From the NCBI GenBank assembly GCA_015956445.1, contig WIUZ02000014.1, positions 248,001-312,000 on the forward strand: a stretch of DNA of 64,000 nt, in the 5' to 3' direction. Shown here in pieces: positions 23,323-36,930 of the stretch. Both the position numbers and the translations under genes were made by a program. Position 1 is the stretch's first letter. The number at the start of each line of letters is the position of its first letter. The notes beneath the pieces are model-generated. The model was not told the origin of the DNA. It did not search any database and worked only from the letters and a program-made list of their open reading frames with translations. Source of the DNA: Thelephora terrestris (taxonomy: Eukaryota > Basidiomycota > Agaricomycetes > Thelephorales > Thelephoraceae).

Positions 23323-26300
23323 TCAGGCATGACTGAGCAGCACTCTATCGATGGCTGCATTGATCGTAGCCTTCCGAGAGTTCAGATCCATATTGTACCT
23401 CTCCTCGAGGCGCCGCCTGATCTCGCGCTTGGTGATCGTGTTCAGATCCGCGTCATGGAGGAGCTCCTGGACACCACGTTCGAGCTCGGCATCCGACGGT
23501 CCATCCCAGATATCCATGTCTTCAGGTGTCTTCGTCCTTGGAATATCCACACCAAGATAATTCGAAGCGCGGTTTTGCTGCTGGGAAAAGTAATTGCCGT
23601 GTTGGCTGTTACCGGTCATATTGTATCCCATCTCGTTCCCTGGAGTATTTCGACCAGAGTGAGGTCCCGACTGGTAAGCGGGCGGTTGGAACATCATGCT
23701 TCCCATCTGGGAAGGGGCGGGGGAGTAGCCCCTTGACATGGCTGGCTCGTAGTATGTTTCATGACCGTAGAGAGATGCGGTGTGGGATCCAGCATAACCG
23801 TCATCGTGAAGCTTAGGTGGAGCCCAAGAGCCGATGCTGTGGTTCGATTCCTTGTCCCAAAGTTCATTTTCCTGAGAGACTGAGTGAGCAGCTGCAAAAT
23901 GAGTATTCACCAGTAGACTCACGTAATCATTCCAAGATTTGAGGGGAATCGAGCGAGGGTCGAATTTACCCTCATCCTATCCAATGGTCGCATCAGCACG
24001 TGTGACATTGTGTGGAATACGTGATAACCTACGTGGACGATCATCCTCTTTCCTGATTCACCCAACACGACACGTGTAGCACCCCATGAGAAATCGTCCA
24101 TCCTCCAGAATGAGTACAACGGCAAGAAGAACGAAAAGGCGGGAATAGCGAGGATATAGAAGACCATCCATCCGATCATGTCCCATTTACGACGAAGCAC
24201 GAACACCAAGGCCTGCAACCCATATACCGCAGCGATGAGGATGAGAGAAATGGTGGGGATACTCTTCCCTTCTCCGACTACCAGGTATACCAGGTAAACG
24301 ATCTGTGGTTGCGTCAGCAAGGCAAAAAAAAACTTTCGGAACACGCACATAACCGACGGTGATGGGCTGGATGATTGTCGAGACCAAATCGATCATAACC
24401 ACGAACCGCATGGAGAAACAGCAGAAGCCGCAAAGTTGGTCCAAGAACGCCAATTCGCCCAAGTTATGAACTGTTGAGTTGATCCAACGACGGCGCTGAG
24501 ACAACAAAACCTTCCAATCATCTGGAGCGACGGTATATGCGTGAGCATCGCGGATGAATTGGGTCTTGTAGGTTGGGAAGTGTTTCAGTAGCAAGGTCGT
24601 CAAATAACGATCCTCTCCCAAATGCAATAGGTTCTTCATATGGAGCGTATCAACCCGGTTCTCCATATAGTCGTGAATGAGTTGGTTGGAGACGAAAAGG
24701 GGCTTGTGGGTGTCGGGAGTGCGCAGCCGGTAGAGGGTGAAACAACCGGGAAGACAAGTAACTGATCCGAAAAGACTTTCGAAGGCCTTGGCCATGTGAT
24801 GCGAGATAAAGTACTCGTATACCTGCATCATGGTGATCAGGGATTGTTTCGCGTTAGCCAATGATGTTTCTCCGCAGACACCAATGAGTTTCTTGTCGTG
24901 GACCATCCTATAACCGCCTTGTTAGGTGTTGATCATGGGTCTCGGCGCATGCAAAAGGACGTACGCAGATATGAGCCGATTGAGGGAAAGAGGATCGACC
25001 GTGGTATCGGCGTCAACCATGAACACGTATTCGTAGAACGTTGGGTTCACGCCGATAACGTTCTTGATCTGGTGGTAAATTTCGAGCTCTAGAGGGTTCA
25101 TCGCTGTGTTGAAGTGGACCTGGACCTCGAAATTAGCCATAGCAGAAGCGAAGTCAACAATGGTATCGCCAACCTTGTTCAAGAAATGCATGAGCAGCAT
25201 CTGGGAATCACGTTTACCACGATTTCCAGGACGAGCTTTCTCCGATGGCTTGCCACACTTGGCGACGACAATGTAAGGCACGACGTGTCCGTTGACCTCG
25301 TAAAGACCTGAATAGACTTTGCCCATGTTGTGTTGCTTAGCTCCCTCTCCCAACGAGATAAAGCTGAGCGGCTCAGGGTCCCTATTGGTGTTGTGCCCGA
25401 GGATATCGAGGACGATCCGAGGCGTCGGGCGATCGTTTCCAGAACCAACGATCATACCGTCGCAAATGATGAACAACAACTTGCGCTTATCGTCATACCT
25501 GAGGTTCGACAATGAGTCAATCGTCTTCTTCAATCCATTCTCTCCTTCCGTGTAACAAGGCACCTGACAAATAACGAACTTGTCGTGTTCCTCGGGCGCA
25601 CGCGGGAACCCGAAGTTGATGGAGGCCAAGAACTTGAATCCGATGACGCTGACCATCATGATGGAGAGAGCCAGCAAGATATACGTCGCAAACTGACATT
25701 GAGGAGAGTTACGGTTGTCGACTTTTCCGATGGTGTACAAGTTACGTAGGCAGACCTTCTGACTCGCAAGGGTGTTCGAATCGATGTTGAGGCTATCCAG
25801 CATTTTCGTTATGTCCTTTCCGGAGTGGTAGGTGAAGATGTCGATAACCGAACTGTCCATGAATTGGGTGGAAACTACCGGAGGGATCTGGTTGCCCGGG
25901 GCCGCCAGACCAGGGGGAGTTTTCACGTAGCTTGTGACATCATAGATGAGGCCGTTGTAAATACCGACCAAGTTTCCAGCGGAGGCCATGTTGGTAATTT
26001 CCTTCGGTGTGTACCCAACGAATCCTTTACGATTGTTCCAGCGCATCACTGTCATAACTTCCCAGTACCAGTCCGGTCTGGAGTCGGCGGAGGAGTAACG
26101 GAAGTCGTGATACTGAATGTTCGGATCGGTCCTGTTCTTGGTGTCCAGGGTGACGTAGGGGCTAACATTTCCATCGACGCCATTACACAAAGCGCTGACC
26201 TAAATTGATATGATTGACGCTGATACATTCAGACTATTGTCTTGAGTACTCACCTGCACGGGGAAGATATCGTCCGAAAAAGTGCCGCCGTACTGCATGA

Positions 26301-29300
26301 TCGATTTGAGTGGCACAACGTCGATGGTCCGCTGGTGCGTTTGTGCCACCTGGGTCAAATCGAACACCTCTCCTCGAATAGCCGTGTAGACGTTATTCGG
26401 GTCGTTCGTCAGCGAGTGGGAGGCCAGTTCGCCCGTGCTGAAGACGTGTTGGGTCGGGCAAATTAGATTCCCAAGTACAGCGATGACAAAGACCGCGCAA
26501 GCACAGATGAACCAGATAATCATGTTCAGCGCCAACTTTTCTCTCCAGGCCTGTTGAACGTCGATTCGCTTCATCCGCCCAAACCATTTCAGGAACGGAG
26601 TCGGACACCAGAATGTGAGGAGCCAACACAACGCGACCCATTTCCTACGAGCAGAGGATTCCTTCAGCACTTCAGCAGTCTCACCCTCCTGAATCTCCCC
26701 CGGCAGAGCGTCTTTCTCCATGAGGACCTTGTTTTCCGTATTATGGAACATGTTCCTCGAAGGGGCATAGGATTCGGAGCCAAGGTGGGACAAACTGTCG
26801 TCACGGTTGCTCGTCAGCGCACTACGAGCATCGTAGTCGTCGTCCCTGAAGGATTTGCGATCGTCGTAATCCTCGTAGTCCCCACGGAAAGGAGCAGCAT
26901 GGGATACAAGAGGGAGTTGCTGGTTCGATTCGTAAAAGTCCTGCCGGTAAGGATCCGCAGAGCCGGATTCAACCTCTAGGCCAGGCGTCTGATAGGGGGC
27001 GTATGGATCTGAGGCACGTGGGGTCAGACCAGCCTCCGTCTCAGCATCTCGCATCCTGTTCCTCTTCTGTTCTTCAACGTCACGGGCACGGAGGTGGTCC
27101 TCGAGTCTTTGGAAAGCCGGGTGGGAGAGAAAAGCCTGGAAGGGGTGTCAGCAACCACTTCCACATGATAAGTGGTAATTGTTAAACCTTGTACTGTCCC
27201 AGAACAACATCATTATCGTTCAATCCCATGGCAATCCTGGTCTGTTCAACCCTCTCTTGATTTGAGCCCTCAGAGATACCGAGAGCAGCCAACGGCTCCC
27301 GGTATCGATCGACAAACTCCCGGTGGGTCATGCCGACGGGGAACGAATGCGCACACCTCTTCGTGATCTCCGTTAAGCCAATACTCCTGACTTGTCCTTT
27401 GACCGAACGCCCCTCCAACTGATTTGGAAGCTGGGAATCGTTGGGGTTGATACAGAAGACATACCACGGCTGAGTCTCTTCCAATGTCTCGAAGAGCGTG
27501 TCAAGAGCGGATCTAAACTCGCCGGCAATGCAAGGGGTACCACCAGTCGGAGCGGGAACATTGGCGTCCTCGTCTTCACGCTCCTTCTCGTCGATATCGC
27601 CCAGGGTGGGGGTCCGCTTGATGGTGTTCTTCCTGCGGGTGGAGGGCGCTCGCATGGGCTTCACAGGCTGTTGAGCGGCAACGATGGTGTCTTCATCTCG
27701 GGGATGGGCCTGGACGGCGATAGCTTTGGCGGAGAAGAGACCCTTGATGAAAGGGTTAATTGAACCCGAGTTCTCACCGCTGGAGGAGTCGGGGTTCCCT
27801 CTTAACAAAGAGACGAAGTCCGGGCTAAGGGCGTCGATGTTCCTATCGATGAAACCTTCGGACGAATAGGTTACAGGCCCACTAAAGTGATTGACGGTGA
27901 ACGTTGGGAACCCGGATCGATCAGGATTTCCAAGCTTGAAGGCGGAGTGGCTATTCCATCGCTTAGCAAAGGCCTCGACCATGGTGTGATCAGTCTTCTT
28001 CGGGGACCTCCGTGCCTGGTCATCCATGATGTGAATTAGGCCGCCGGGTCGATGTTGCAGAAGGCGCAGACATTCGGAGTTATCGAAGTATGGAACACGA
28101 GGGATGTGCTGAGCAATTCCTTCGGCCGTGTACTCCGGAAGATGGTTGTCGAACAGACTCTTCTGAATGAAGTTCTGGAGTCGCTCATTAGCGAAATTGA
28201 TGCAAAATTGATCGAGGGAGTTGGCACGGCTCGTCATGTTCTGTGGTCCAGGAAGATCGAATAAACCGATGAAGGTGACGAAATCGTCGCGACATAACCG
28301 TTGGTTGATGTGTTCATTCAGCCAAGCGAAAAGCAGCGAGTAAAGGGTCTTGGCCAGGTCATCTCTGTTGTCCGTGGCGCCGTCTGGGTCGAGGAAGACC
28401 GTGCAAAGCTCCTTCTTTAAGAGTTTGGTCTTGTACGAGAGCGCAACTTCCAACTCCGAGGCAGTTACTCCCAAAAACTCTGCGACGATGGCCAGGGTGT
28501 CAGTGTTCCGGACGACGGCAGCATCTTGGTTTCGGTGACGATCGATCGTGAACTCGAGGTTTCCAAGGTGAAGGATGGCTGCGACGAGTTGACAAGTTTG
28601 AGCGACGTGACGTTTGGAGAAACCGGCGTTCTTCAGCGCATGCTTGAGGTGCTCGAAACGCAGGGCGTCATCGTCACGACCGTTTTGTCGAGGGTTGCCA
28701 GACCGTTGACCGAGGTAACGATAACTCGCTTTGTCCGTCAAGTGAAGGTGTTGGCGCTCTTCGACCGAGGCGCCGGCAACGAGGTAATAGAATATGTGGA
28801 AGTTTCTCTCTCCGGACGGTGGCGTCGAAACACGGTTTCGCTCGAGGTAGTAATCCAAGGTCTTGACTCCGGACAATCGACCACGTTCGGTGAATTGCAG
28901 TTCGGTGTATTTTCCGAAACGTGAAGCGTTGGAATTGAAGAGAGTGCGGGCGTTGCCAAAACTCTCGAGAACAAATTCTGCAGCGGGAATCTGAGTGATC
29001 AGCTTTGAGCCTTTCTTGCCCGGGTTGCTGACGCTAAGCTCGAGCAAAGTCTTGATCGCCAGTCGCCTATTTTCTGACTTGCCGCTGCCTGACTCTCCAC
29101 TGAAATTACAAGATGAGAGTTGATCGGCTGGTAAAACGGCAAGGGGGCATACCTTAGAAGAATGCATTGGTCTTGGGTGGTGCGCCGCATATGGTAGTAA
29201 GCATTATTGGCAAGCTGGAAGATATGGGGAGGGAGGAGTGTCTTGTCCTCGGAGGTATTGCGATATTCCGCGGCATATTTGAAAAGAACGGAATCCGCGT

Positions 29301-29493
29301 TGCTGGGAACATACTTATGGGGGTTTATGGCGACCAGGGCGGAGGAATTAAGGGCGGTGTAGATGTTGTCCGTGAGGAAACGCTCTCTGAGGCAAGAAAC
29401 TATGGTGTCGTCCGAGATTTCTGGAAGTGTTGTGAGGTCGGTGACATTCTCGAGCTGCTGATGGTAGACGGACGACCGCTTGTTCGTCGTCAT
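23323..29493 (-). CDS. Chitin synthase with myosin motor-like domain (class V/VI type)
   Basis: Plasma-membrane enzyme that polymerises UDP-GlcNAc into chitin. Start ATG at 29493 ([13 protein letters not shown]). The order is: myosin head (about 29490-27190), with P-loop [12 protein letters not shown] assembled across an intron; a hydrophilic linker; two TM segments ([20 protein letters not shown] and [20 protein letters not shown]); a cytochrome-b5-like stretch around 26050-25800; and a TM before the GT2 catalytic domain. That domain shows [37 protein letters not shown] and the product-binding QRRRW (about 24490). Three to five more TMs follow, then a disordered tail and a C-terminal DEK_C domain ([20 protein letters not shown]). 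About 1,950 aa, with introns near 29100, 27160, 26210, 24920, 24320 and 23900. The P-loop has Ser-Gly-Lys-Ser in place of the Ala-Gly-Lys-Thr of true myosins, as in this family. Confidence 0.95.
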
Positions 29494-32400
29494 CGAGGAC
29501 TGTCACCTGCTTGCCGGCTCGCAGCTGAGCAGACGGGGATCCTGGTGGTGATACGTGGGAGGACGAACGAAGCCTGAACTGGCTCGTTGCGAAAGCGAAG
29601 GGAACGGGTATTTCAGCCACGTGACTCGTGAGCAACTGATCTGTTCCGCTCTTTATTTTAGGTTTTATTTCCACCATCGCTGTCCTCAGCAATGTAACCT
29701 ATGCTAAGTTAGAGGTCTCGCCTCGCCTCAAAACTCAGAGAACCCTCGAAAAACCGCCCACTGACTTGATTCTAGAGTGGATAAACTGCCGAACGGTTCG
29801 TTCTGCCGTCCCGGCAGTGCGACGAGCTGTGATGCCGTCAGTATCTCAGTGATAAAAATCACCTACCTCCTATCTGCTCGTCGAATGCCCGGATGCCGGT
29901 CATCGCCTGAAACCTACCATTGTCTCATTCGCTATCCTCTGCCTCGGAAGAGGTTCCGCCGCAAAGAAAGACCCCCACCCTGTCCCCATCTGTCCATCTG
30001 CCTTCGGCTCGAAGGACAAACGCCGCCCGAGCCTTCGTAGTGGGCCAAGTTGAAGAAACTCCTTTTCTGCTCGATGGAGTGAGGCCATCAAGATCGTACT
30101 TACAGGGGCTCGCGTTGTTCGCACCAGGTTTATTTTTGGGCCGTTATATTTTGACCGGCGAAGCTAGCACCAGATCCTGCACCAGGGCACTTTGAGATAA
30201 GTCCAGGTGAACGGCGGGAAGCCTCGCAGGACCCGATTACACGGGCCCGGGTTCCCATCCGGCGGCAGGAGGGCGTTCGACCCGCTCGTGTCTACGAACG
30301 GTGACCTCATCCTTCTGGAGCTCTGTGGAATGAACATGCATTCGAAACAACGATCAGATCCTCGTGCTATTGGATGTCGTTCGTGGTGGCGCAGTCGTGA
30401 TGATCGCCTTTTCTCGATGACATATCGCCGAGGAAATATGCATTTTGAACCTTGCACACCGTTAAACCTGGATGGTTCGGACCTACGCATATGTGGAAAC
30501 AGTCCACCCGAGTGGCTCAGGACTGGTATCTCGCTCGTGTCCTTGTACTGTGACGGACTATTTCGGCTGTCCGCTGTGCCGACGCCAGGAAGCTCGAAAC
30601 GCACCCGGGCCCGGTCTCCCCTGCGATTCTGTCGGCGTTGTCCCTTGGCGTGTCTGCCAATACTCACAGGTATCGGGTCTCCCGCGGTCATGCATTTCGG
30701 TTCTCTGTATTATCCCTGTATGACTTTCGTACGCGTGCCAATGCGGGCCAATGCCCGCTGTGAACGATACCACTCAAATCTCACTGTACGAATGTCGACC
30801 CCAGTGAATATTCTATATCATACGGGGTTCAAAATTTGAACCAATCCACTCCATAATCTCAAGCATGGGACCTTGACATCTGGTCTTGGTACTTTTGCGG
30901 TCGGAAGGGGTATGTGATTTGGCGCCCACGCCATTGTTAGCAAAAGCGATACGATATAATAGACGGTAAGTAGGACACCACTGTCTTGCTCCTGCATTCT
31001 CCGGGTAGAGCCTCTAACCCGCCATCCACATTGATCATCACACGAGAATCTACGCCCGAATGCAGTGTTGAAATGGCCTGACATGAAGCACACAAGTTGA
31101 CCCGGTGGCGGCTTCCGAGGCTAATCCGAGGGTAGAATTGACCTTGGGTTGAGACGCGAGCTGAGGTATGGGAGTTCTTCCAAACAACAAAAATCCTACA
31201 GATGGAACTCGCTCGCCGGTTTGTCTGGGGTTCAATCTGCACCCAAGGCCAAGCACTTATTGAATTCAGTCGGCCTTCTCCCAAGATAGGGCTGAAACAA
31301 TAAAGTGTGGGTGATTGTCAGCCACATACAGATTGTCGTATGGGAGGAAATGTCTGTCTATAGCAGGCATTCAGTCAGCTCTGTTTTCAGCTACGCCTGC
31401 ACAGTACAATTATTAGGAGAGGCCAGAGGAAGAAAGCACTCCCCCTTATATGGCTTGCACCCTCACACCACACCCATCTGTAGGAGGTCAAGTACGCGCA
31501 GCGCCTCGATGGATAGACACCGGAAGGACTCCTCCACATACATCCGAAAATGAGTAGTAGACTAGAGTCCTGAATGACGGGTCAGGGCGGCGGGTAAGCC
31601 CTCTGTTGAGCCCCTTCGCAAGGGCTAAACCCAAAGCCCGACCACACATAGAGGGGTAGATATCAATGGATCCGATGCCCATTGAGATCGAAGCCAGAGT
31701 CACTTGCTGATGCTTAAAACTAGAGGCGGAGACATCACTAAGTATGGGAGCGCTGGCAGGCAGCTGCCTTCAGTACAGAGGACGCAATCATCGGAAGGGA
31801 ATACGGCCAGTGTTGACGCAAATTACTAGCGAGCCCCCCTTGGATTTGAGGTTCTGCCGATGGCGCGAGGTAATAATAAGAGTTTACCCATGCACAAGAG
31901 CCGGTGAGGACATACACCAACTGTTAACGTCCGTTTCTAGTCTTGAAGAGGAAGGTCCATGGCTCGACGTTGATATCAATGAGGGGGACGCCGTCTGTCT
32001 GGAAATTCGGTGCGCCAGATGTTGTTAGTTAGGCTTGATATAAAAGGGTGCCCCAGGTGTGGGTTGCACATACCGGAACATACAAGGGCAAAATATACGC
32101 GATACGTGCCAAATGATCCACCGAAACGTCGCAGGACACTGCTCGTTAGTGAGACCGTGAAAGAGATACCGTACGGTCCGAAGGATTGCACCGCAAATTG
32201 CACGTTGATATCATATTTAGACAAGGATGAAAGCGGGCGTTGAACGAGGCACCGATGGGGCTTGGAACGAAGGGGATTGCTATTCAAGGCAGAATCTTCC
32301 CGAACGGCTTCCTCAGCTCATAGCTAAGGCGAAACAACCAAGAATTGGTGACCAGGCTATGATGCGTTGGGGGTGTGTATCTAGGATTTTTGACAGCGTC

Positions 32401-33285
32401 AGTGACTTGGACAACAAAGGCGGACTGATCCCAGATGCATAGAATATCAGCACGCTACTTACTGTTATCTCCCAAGCAGTCGTCGGCGTTCTCTCAGTGG
32501 TAGATTTTAACTCCGACCACACATCAGCTTCCGCTGATTTAGGGTGCTCGGAGTCGACGACCCCAGATTTCTGCATGTGGACCGTGCCGGCGTGCTCTAG
32601 AGTGGACCCAATCGCTATTTGGAAAACGGAACCACGTTGATATCGTTCGGCTGTTTCAATGTCTTGTAGGGCGGGTCGGGTGTTGTCCACTCCTTCTCTT
32701 ATCAAAGGCATTCGATGGGGCTCCGGGAAGTGCGGGAATTCAAAGGGATGTAACCCAACGTGTGGGTAATTTTGAGACTGATCGAAGAACGATTCGGCGG
32801 TCGGTCCGGGCTCGGTCGTAGCGCGCCAAGGAGACGCGAACACTGAGAGATGAATGTAATTGTTGTCGAGGTCGTTGCATGGAGAAGGCAGCATATGGAA
32901 ATAGGAAGGTGAATGCAGGGAGAAAGATGACACGCAACCGCACTTAAGTCGGCGTACTAATCCTCGATGACGACTTGCCCCACACGCCCCGCAGCAGCGA
33001 ATCCTGGTTTCTCCGGAATCCACAAAGGCCAAATCTCTACCCATGGCTGCCCTCGTAAATCGCTTCAGGATCCACACCAAGATTCGGGCTTGGCAGGGGA
33101 TACAGGATGACGAAGCCAAGCGTCCGAGTGGACCCTATTTCCATAACGGGAATGAGTTCACCACGATCGCTGCCTTCGGTTCCCCAGGTGTGTAATGTGC
33201 GGTAATGTTACTCCAGCGAGCTGACATAATCACCGACGCTCTCCCCTCGAGGCTCGTTATACTTATAGGGTCATTACTCCTATCC
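29494..33285. other. Gene-poor region of about 3.8 kb
   Basis: Promoter of the chitin synthase plus DNA without a supported gene. Open frames such as 30207-30839 (plus), 30164-30691 (minus) and 32313-33119 (minus, 268 codons) overlap one another on opposite strands and have no domains. The last runs into the neighbouring membrane protein gene's 5' region. A 51-codon frame at 33043-33198 could be an upstream ORF or a leader exon of that gene. No repeats or RNA genes were recognised. Confidence 0.4.
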
Positions 33286-34185
33286 ATGTCTTCCGCAACC
33301 CACACCTCTTCCTCCCCTTCCTCTTCCCCTTCTTCACCCCGTCCTCCATCTTCCCTCAACGAGTATATCCAAGATGATTATTTGGGGCCTCGACTTGAAT
33401 CGCATCCGGTTCTCTGCTTTCAGGCATAAAAACATGTTCAACGCCAGATACTACCTGAGGAGCAAGCGTTTCATCGCATACCAACTCGCTATGATTTTCA
33501 CTGTCGTAGGGGAGTGCATGGCCACCTACACCCTCGAAAAGTGTGTACTCGTTCCCAATTCCCCATTGCGCCGGAAACTGATATCCACACCTACATAGGT
33601 ATCTTCAGCTTCAGAACGTCGTCTCAGCGTATCAGCCCGGTGCCTCATTGTACAACAACGACATCATTGGCGTTGGCGCCTTCACTATCTTTGCTGGTGT
33701 TTACACCGCCACCGTCTTCGTACGCCACGCTCTTCATGATAAACACCTATCACGATACTGACCTGTTACGGCTTCACCAGGGCACCATGTTCTTCTTCCT
33801 TCTCTTCTGGCCGTCGTTATCTGAAACCGTCATGTGGTTCAGAATCAAAGCCACCGGTGCTATATTCGCCATCCTCGTCGTCTTCGGCGCCGCACTGTCC
33901 TCCACCATAGTCATCGCTACCCACAAAGCCTACCTGATCCCTTCCCCATCCGGTGACTTCGATTCGCTCCAAGCCGCTTTTTCACATCCCCGCCCACCTT
34001 ACGTATACAAGTCCTTCAGTTACGTCTACCCATGGCTGGTGCTCACTTGGATTGGCTGGCTCTTCACCATTTGGAGCACTCATCTCCTCTTCAAGGCGTC
34101 TCGCTACCACTTGTCGAATCCGCATGTCGTCGGAGAATACATCAGGCAGGAAGAAGAGGGAAAGAGGGGCATATCAGATGTTTAG
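33286..34185 (+). CDS. Four-exon integral membrane protein, unknown function
   Basis: Exons 33286-33362, 33424-33540, 33599-33719 and 33781-34185 join in phase (introns of 61, 58 and 61 bp with GT...AG ends) to give 239 aa. Start MSSATHTSSSPSSSP. After a Ser/Pro-rich N-terminus come about five hydrophobic segments: FIAYQLAMIFTVVGECMATY, IIGVGAFTIFAGVYTATVF, MFFFLLFWPSLSETVMWF, GAIFAILVVFGAALSSTIVI and YPWLVLTWIGWLFTIWSTHL, then a charged tail (EYIRQEEEGKRGISDV). The exact phase match at three junctions makes the gene model strong. I do not recognise the family; no catalytic motif is visible. Confidence 0.8.
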
Positions 34186-35479
34186 CCGCATCGCTGGCCG
34201 ATGACATTCTCATCTTCGTGTACTAAAACCCGTCTTTCGCTCCAGAACTCCCACTACCCGTATACCAGTCTTGCATGTCTTTCTTTCACCAAAAGACAGG
34301 GGATGCCTCTTAAGCAATGAGATGGAATCATCCAAGAATCATCCCTCATCTCCAGACACGCCGACGATCCGTCCCACATGCGCCATAGACGTTGAGCGCT
34401 TTTGCCTTCTCTCCTATTTTCTGGTTTGGACTCTGGGGTACGTTACGACTTCTCTATCATCTTGTCTGTTCACGCCTCTCGTGCGTTGATCTTGTGATGG
34501 GACTGCAATCCTCCACAGTTGTAAATCTTATTGTAATATGTGTAGGCGTAACTCCTTTTTAATGCCCTTTATTCTTTCCTTTATCTGCCCACACGTAACT
34601 ACCCTCCGTACAATGACGGAAGTCACGATTTTGGCACCGGAAAACTACAGTGATCGAGTGGTCTTTGCACGGGCGCGTTTCATGGAATGATTTGACCACC
34701 AGGCCACAACAACTTCAAGATTTGTTTGAATATTGGAGTATTAAAATGTCCTGTGTACTTACCTGGAGGCCATAGTAGGTGGCTCACAGGACAATGTCGT
34801 TGAGGATATCACCGATTTGCCTTCGAAATTGCACGACACTCTAGACTGCACATGATTTTATTCCGCACAATTGGATCCACTGAATCACTAGATATTTTCA
34901 TAACATGAACTGCTCACGAAAAGTATCGCTTGAAAGCACGTTCTCGTTGTCCTGCCACCCACTTTCGCCTTTGTCATGGATGAGTGGACACGCAGAGCGT
35001 GACATCAGCTGTCACGCAATGAACGGATTTGCGGCCATTTGCGTGGGAAACTCTTGTGACAGTCAAACTGGCACACCTTCCAAATACTTGAAGCTCAGCG
35101 GAATTCACGACGCTCGTTTTTTGGCCAGCAAAGTAATGTAATAAAATTCTGTAGTTAGGTACCATTCGTAGACGCTGATTACAAGGGCTGAAAAAAATTC
35201 CGGCGCAAAATCCATCGAATCGCTGGCTTGGCGGTCGATCACTGCACATGGCGGGGCCAGCGTTCGAAAAGTAAGCCGTCCGAATCAACGGAAGCTAATC
35301 CGCCTTTCAGGTAAGCACCAACTTCCAGTGCCCCGGATCCAGCTGAACTTGTAATTTTCACTGTATGAAGGCGCGAAATCTTTCGCATTGTATTGATTCA
35401 ACTCAGAACGAACACATTGTTTGTTACGTGCGAATATAAAGCCAAAACAAGACACCCTTCGCCTCGCATTCGAACAAAA
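34186..35479. other. Intergenic, membrane protein to alcohol dehydrogenase
   Basis: 3' flanks of two converging genes. No coding frame with family features, no clear repeat. Confidence 0.45.
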
Positions 35480-36930
35480 TTACTGATCGCCGGAGAGAGA
35501 TGGCACAGCAGGGTCGTCGCGGCCCCAATCGTCCACACGACTCGTCTTGGGGCACCCAGCCATGGGAGGGGACGAAGCGCGAGTCTCGACAAATACTTTG
35601 ATGACACCAAGCTCGCGCTTGTCGAACGCCTGATACAATTTGGCCATATCCTCGAGCGGGACCCGGTGGGTGATCATGAACGTCGGGTCGAACTTTCCAG
35701 GGATGATGTACTCGTTGAGGATTTCGTTCCAATACAAGTGCACTGGAGCTAAAAGACGCGCGTAAAAATTCAAATGATGTTCCGCAAGTCCCGCCGCAGG
35801 CAGAAGTCGGTCGCGGCTTACCTTGTCCGTTCCCAATCAACCTAATCCCTTTCTCCATCAACGCTCCAACGTTCAACCCATTCGTGTATCCGGCGTACGC
35901 CGCAATGATTCCGACCCTTCCCATCTTCTTTACCGCCAAGAACGTTTCGTTCAACGTCTCGCTCACATCGGTCTCCAACGACAACGCCTTACTGATCTTG
36001 TGCATGACCGTCTTGGGTTCGTGGAAAGTGGCAGCGTCAATAGCGACGTCCAACCCATCGGGAACGAGCTCCTTGATCTGCTTGGCCACGTCTGTGTAGA
36101 TGGTGAAGTCGACGGTGTCTACACCCATCTTCTCCGCTTGAGCGAGACGGTAGGGAACCTTGTCAATCCCGATGACCCGGGAGGCGCCTTTGAGGAGAGC
36201 CCACTTGGCTACACAAAGTCCGATGGGACCCAGTCCCTGAAGGAAAAGAAAACATCGTTAGGCTTGCTCGATGAACCAAGAAGGCTATCGAAATCCTACC
36301 CAAACGCCGACAACGTCGCCCTCCTTCACGCCAGTATCCTCAACAGCATGGTACGAGGTGGGCAACACATCCGATAGGTACAACGCTTGTTCATCCTTAA
36401 TTTCATCCGGCACAACCAAACAATTAACCTCCCCAAATGGCACCCTCACGTACTCGGCCTGCCCACCAGCAAAGCCTCCAGTGAAATGAGAGTAACCGAA
36501 GAATCCCGCATCGCGGGTGCCGTACATGTATTCCTGCAGGGATGAGGGATTCGTACGGTCGCACATCGAGCTGAGCTTCCGTTTGCAGTACGAGCATTTC
36601 CCGCAGGCGATTTGGAAGGACACGACGACGCGCTGACCGACGCGAAGGGATTTGACGGACGGACCGACTCGGTCGATTACGCCCATGAATTCGTGGCCGA
36701 GAATGTCACCTTTCTTGAGGGCTAGGATCTCGCCGTGGTACAAATGGAGATCCGAACCTACGCCAGAGTAGTGTTAGCAAAAAAAACCACACCTGTATAG
36801 GCGATATTGACCTACCGCAGATTGTGGTACCGGTCACTTTGACGATAACGTCCTCTGGTTGGGTGATGTCTGGAATGGGAGCGTCGATGATCCTCACATC
36901 CTTGTTTCCGTACCACGCGAGAGCTTTCAT
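35480..36930 (-). CDS. Zinc-dependent alcohol dehydrogenase (MDR family, formaldehyde-dehydrogenase-like)
   Basis: NAD(P)-dependent medium-chain dehydrogenase. Start ATG at 36930 (MKALAWYGNKDVRIIDAPIP). The catalytic zinc ligands are Cys and His of TICGSDLHLYHG, whose codons are joined across a phase-1 intron (about 36816-36763), and the GHEFMG motif. The structural zinc is bound by the four Cys of CGKCSYCKRKLSSMC. The Rossmann motif GLGPIGLCVA is completed across a second intron near 36240-36300, followed by ASRVIGIDKVPYRLAQAEKM. A third intron near 35830-35750 precedes the last exon (APVHLYWNEILNEYIIPGKF), which ends at the stop at 35480. About 400 aa. The lengthy insert after the structural zinc resembles formaldehyde-dismutase/threonine-dehydrogenase-like fungal proteins rather than classical ADH1. 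The substrate is not deducible. Confidence 0.88.

Noticed and set aside
23838-23860. tRNA-like B-box GGTTCGATTCC
   Set aside because: Lies inside the chitin synthase coding region, with no A box or acceptor stem at the right distance.
32313-33119. 268-codon open frame on the minus strand
   Set aside because: No domain or family resemblance. It overlaps the 5' region of the well-supported plus-strand membrane protein gene, and its composition looks like translated non-coding DNA.
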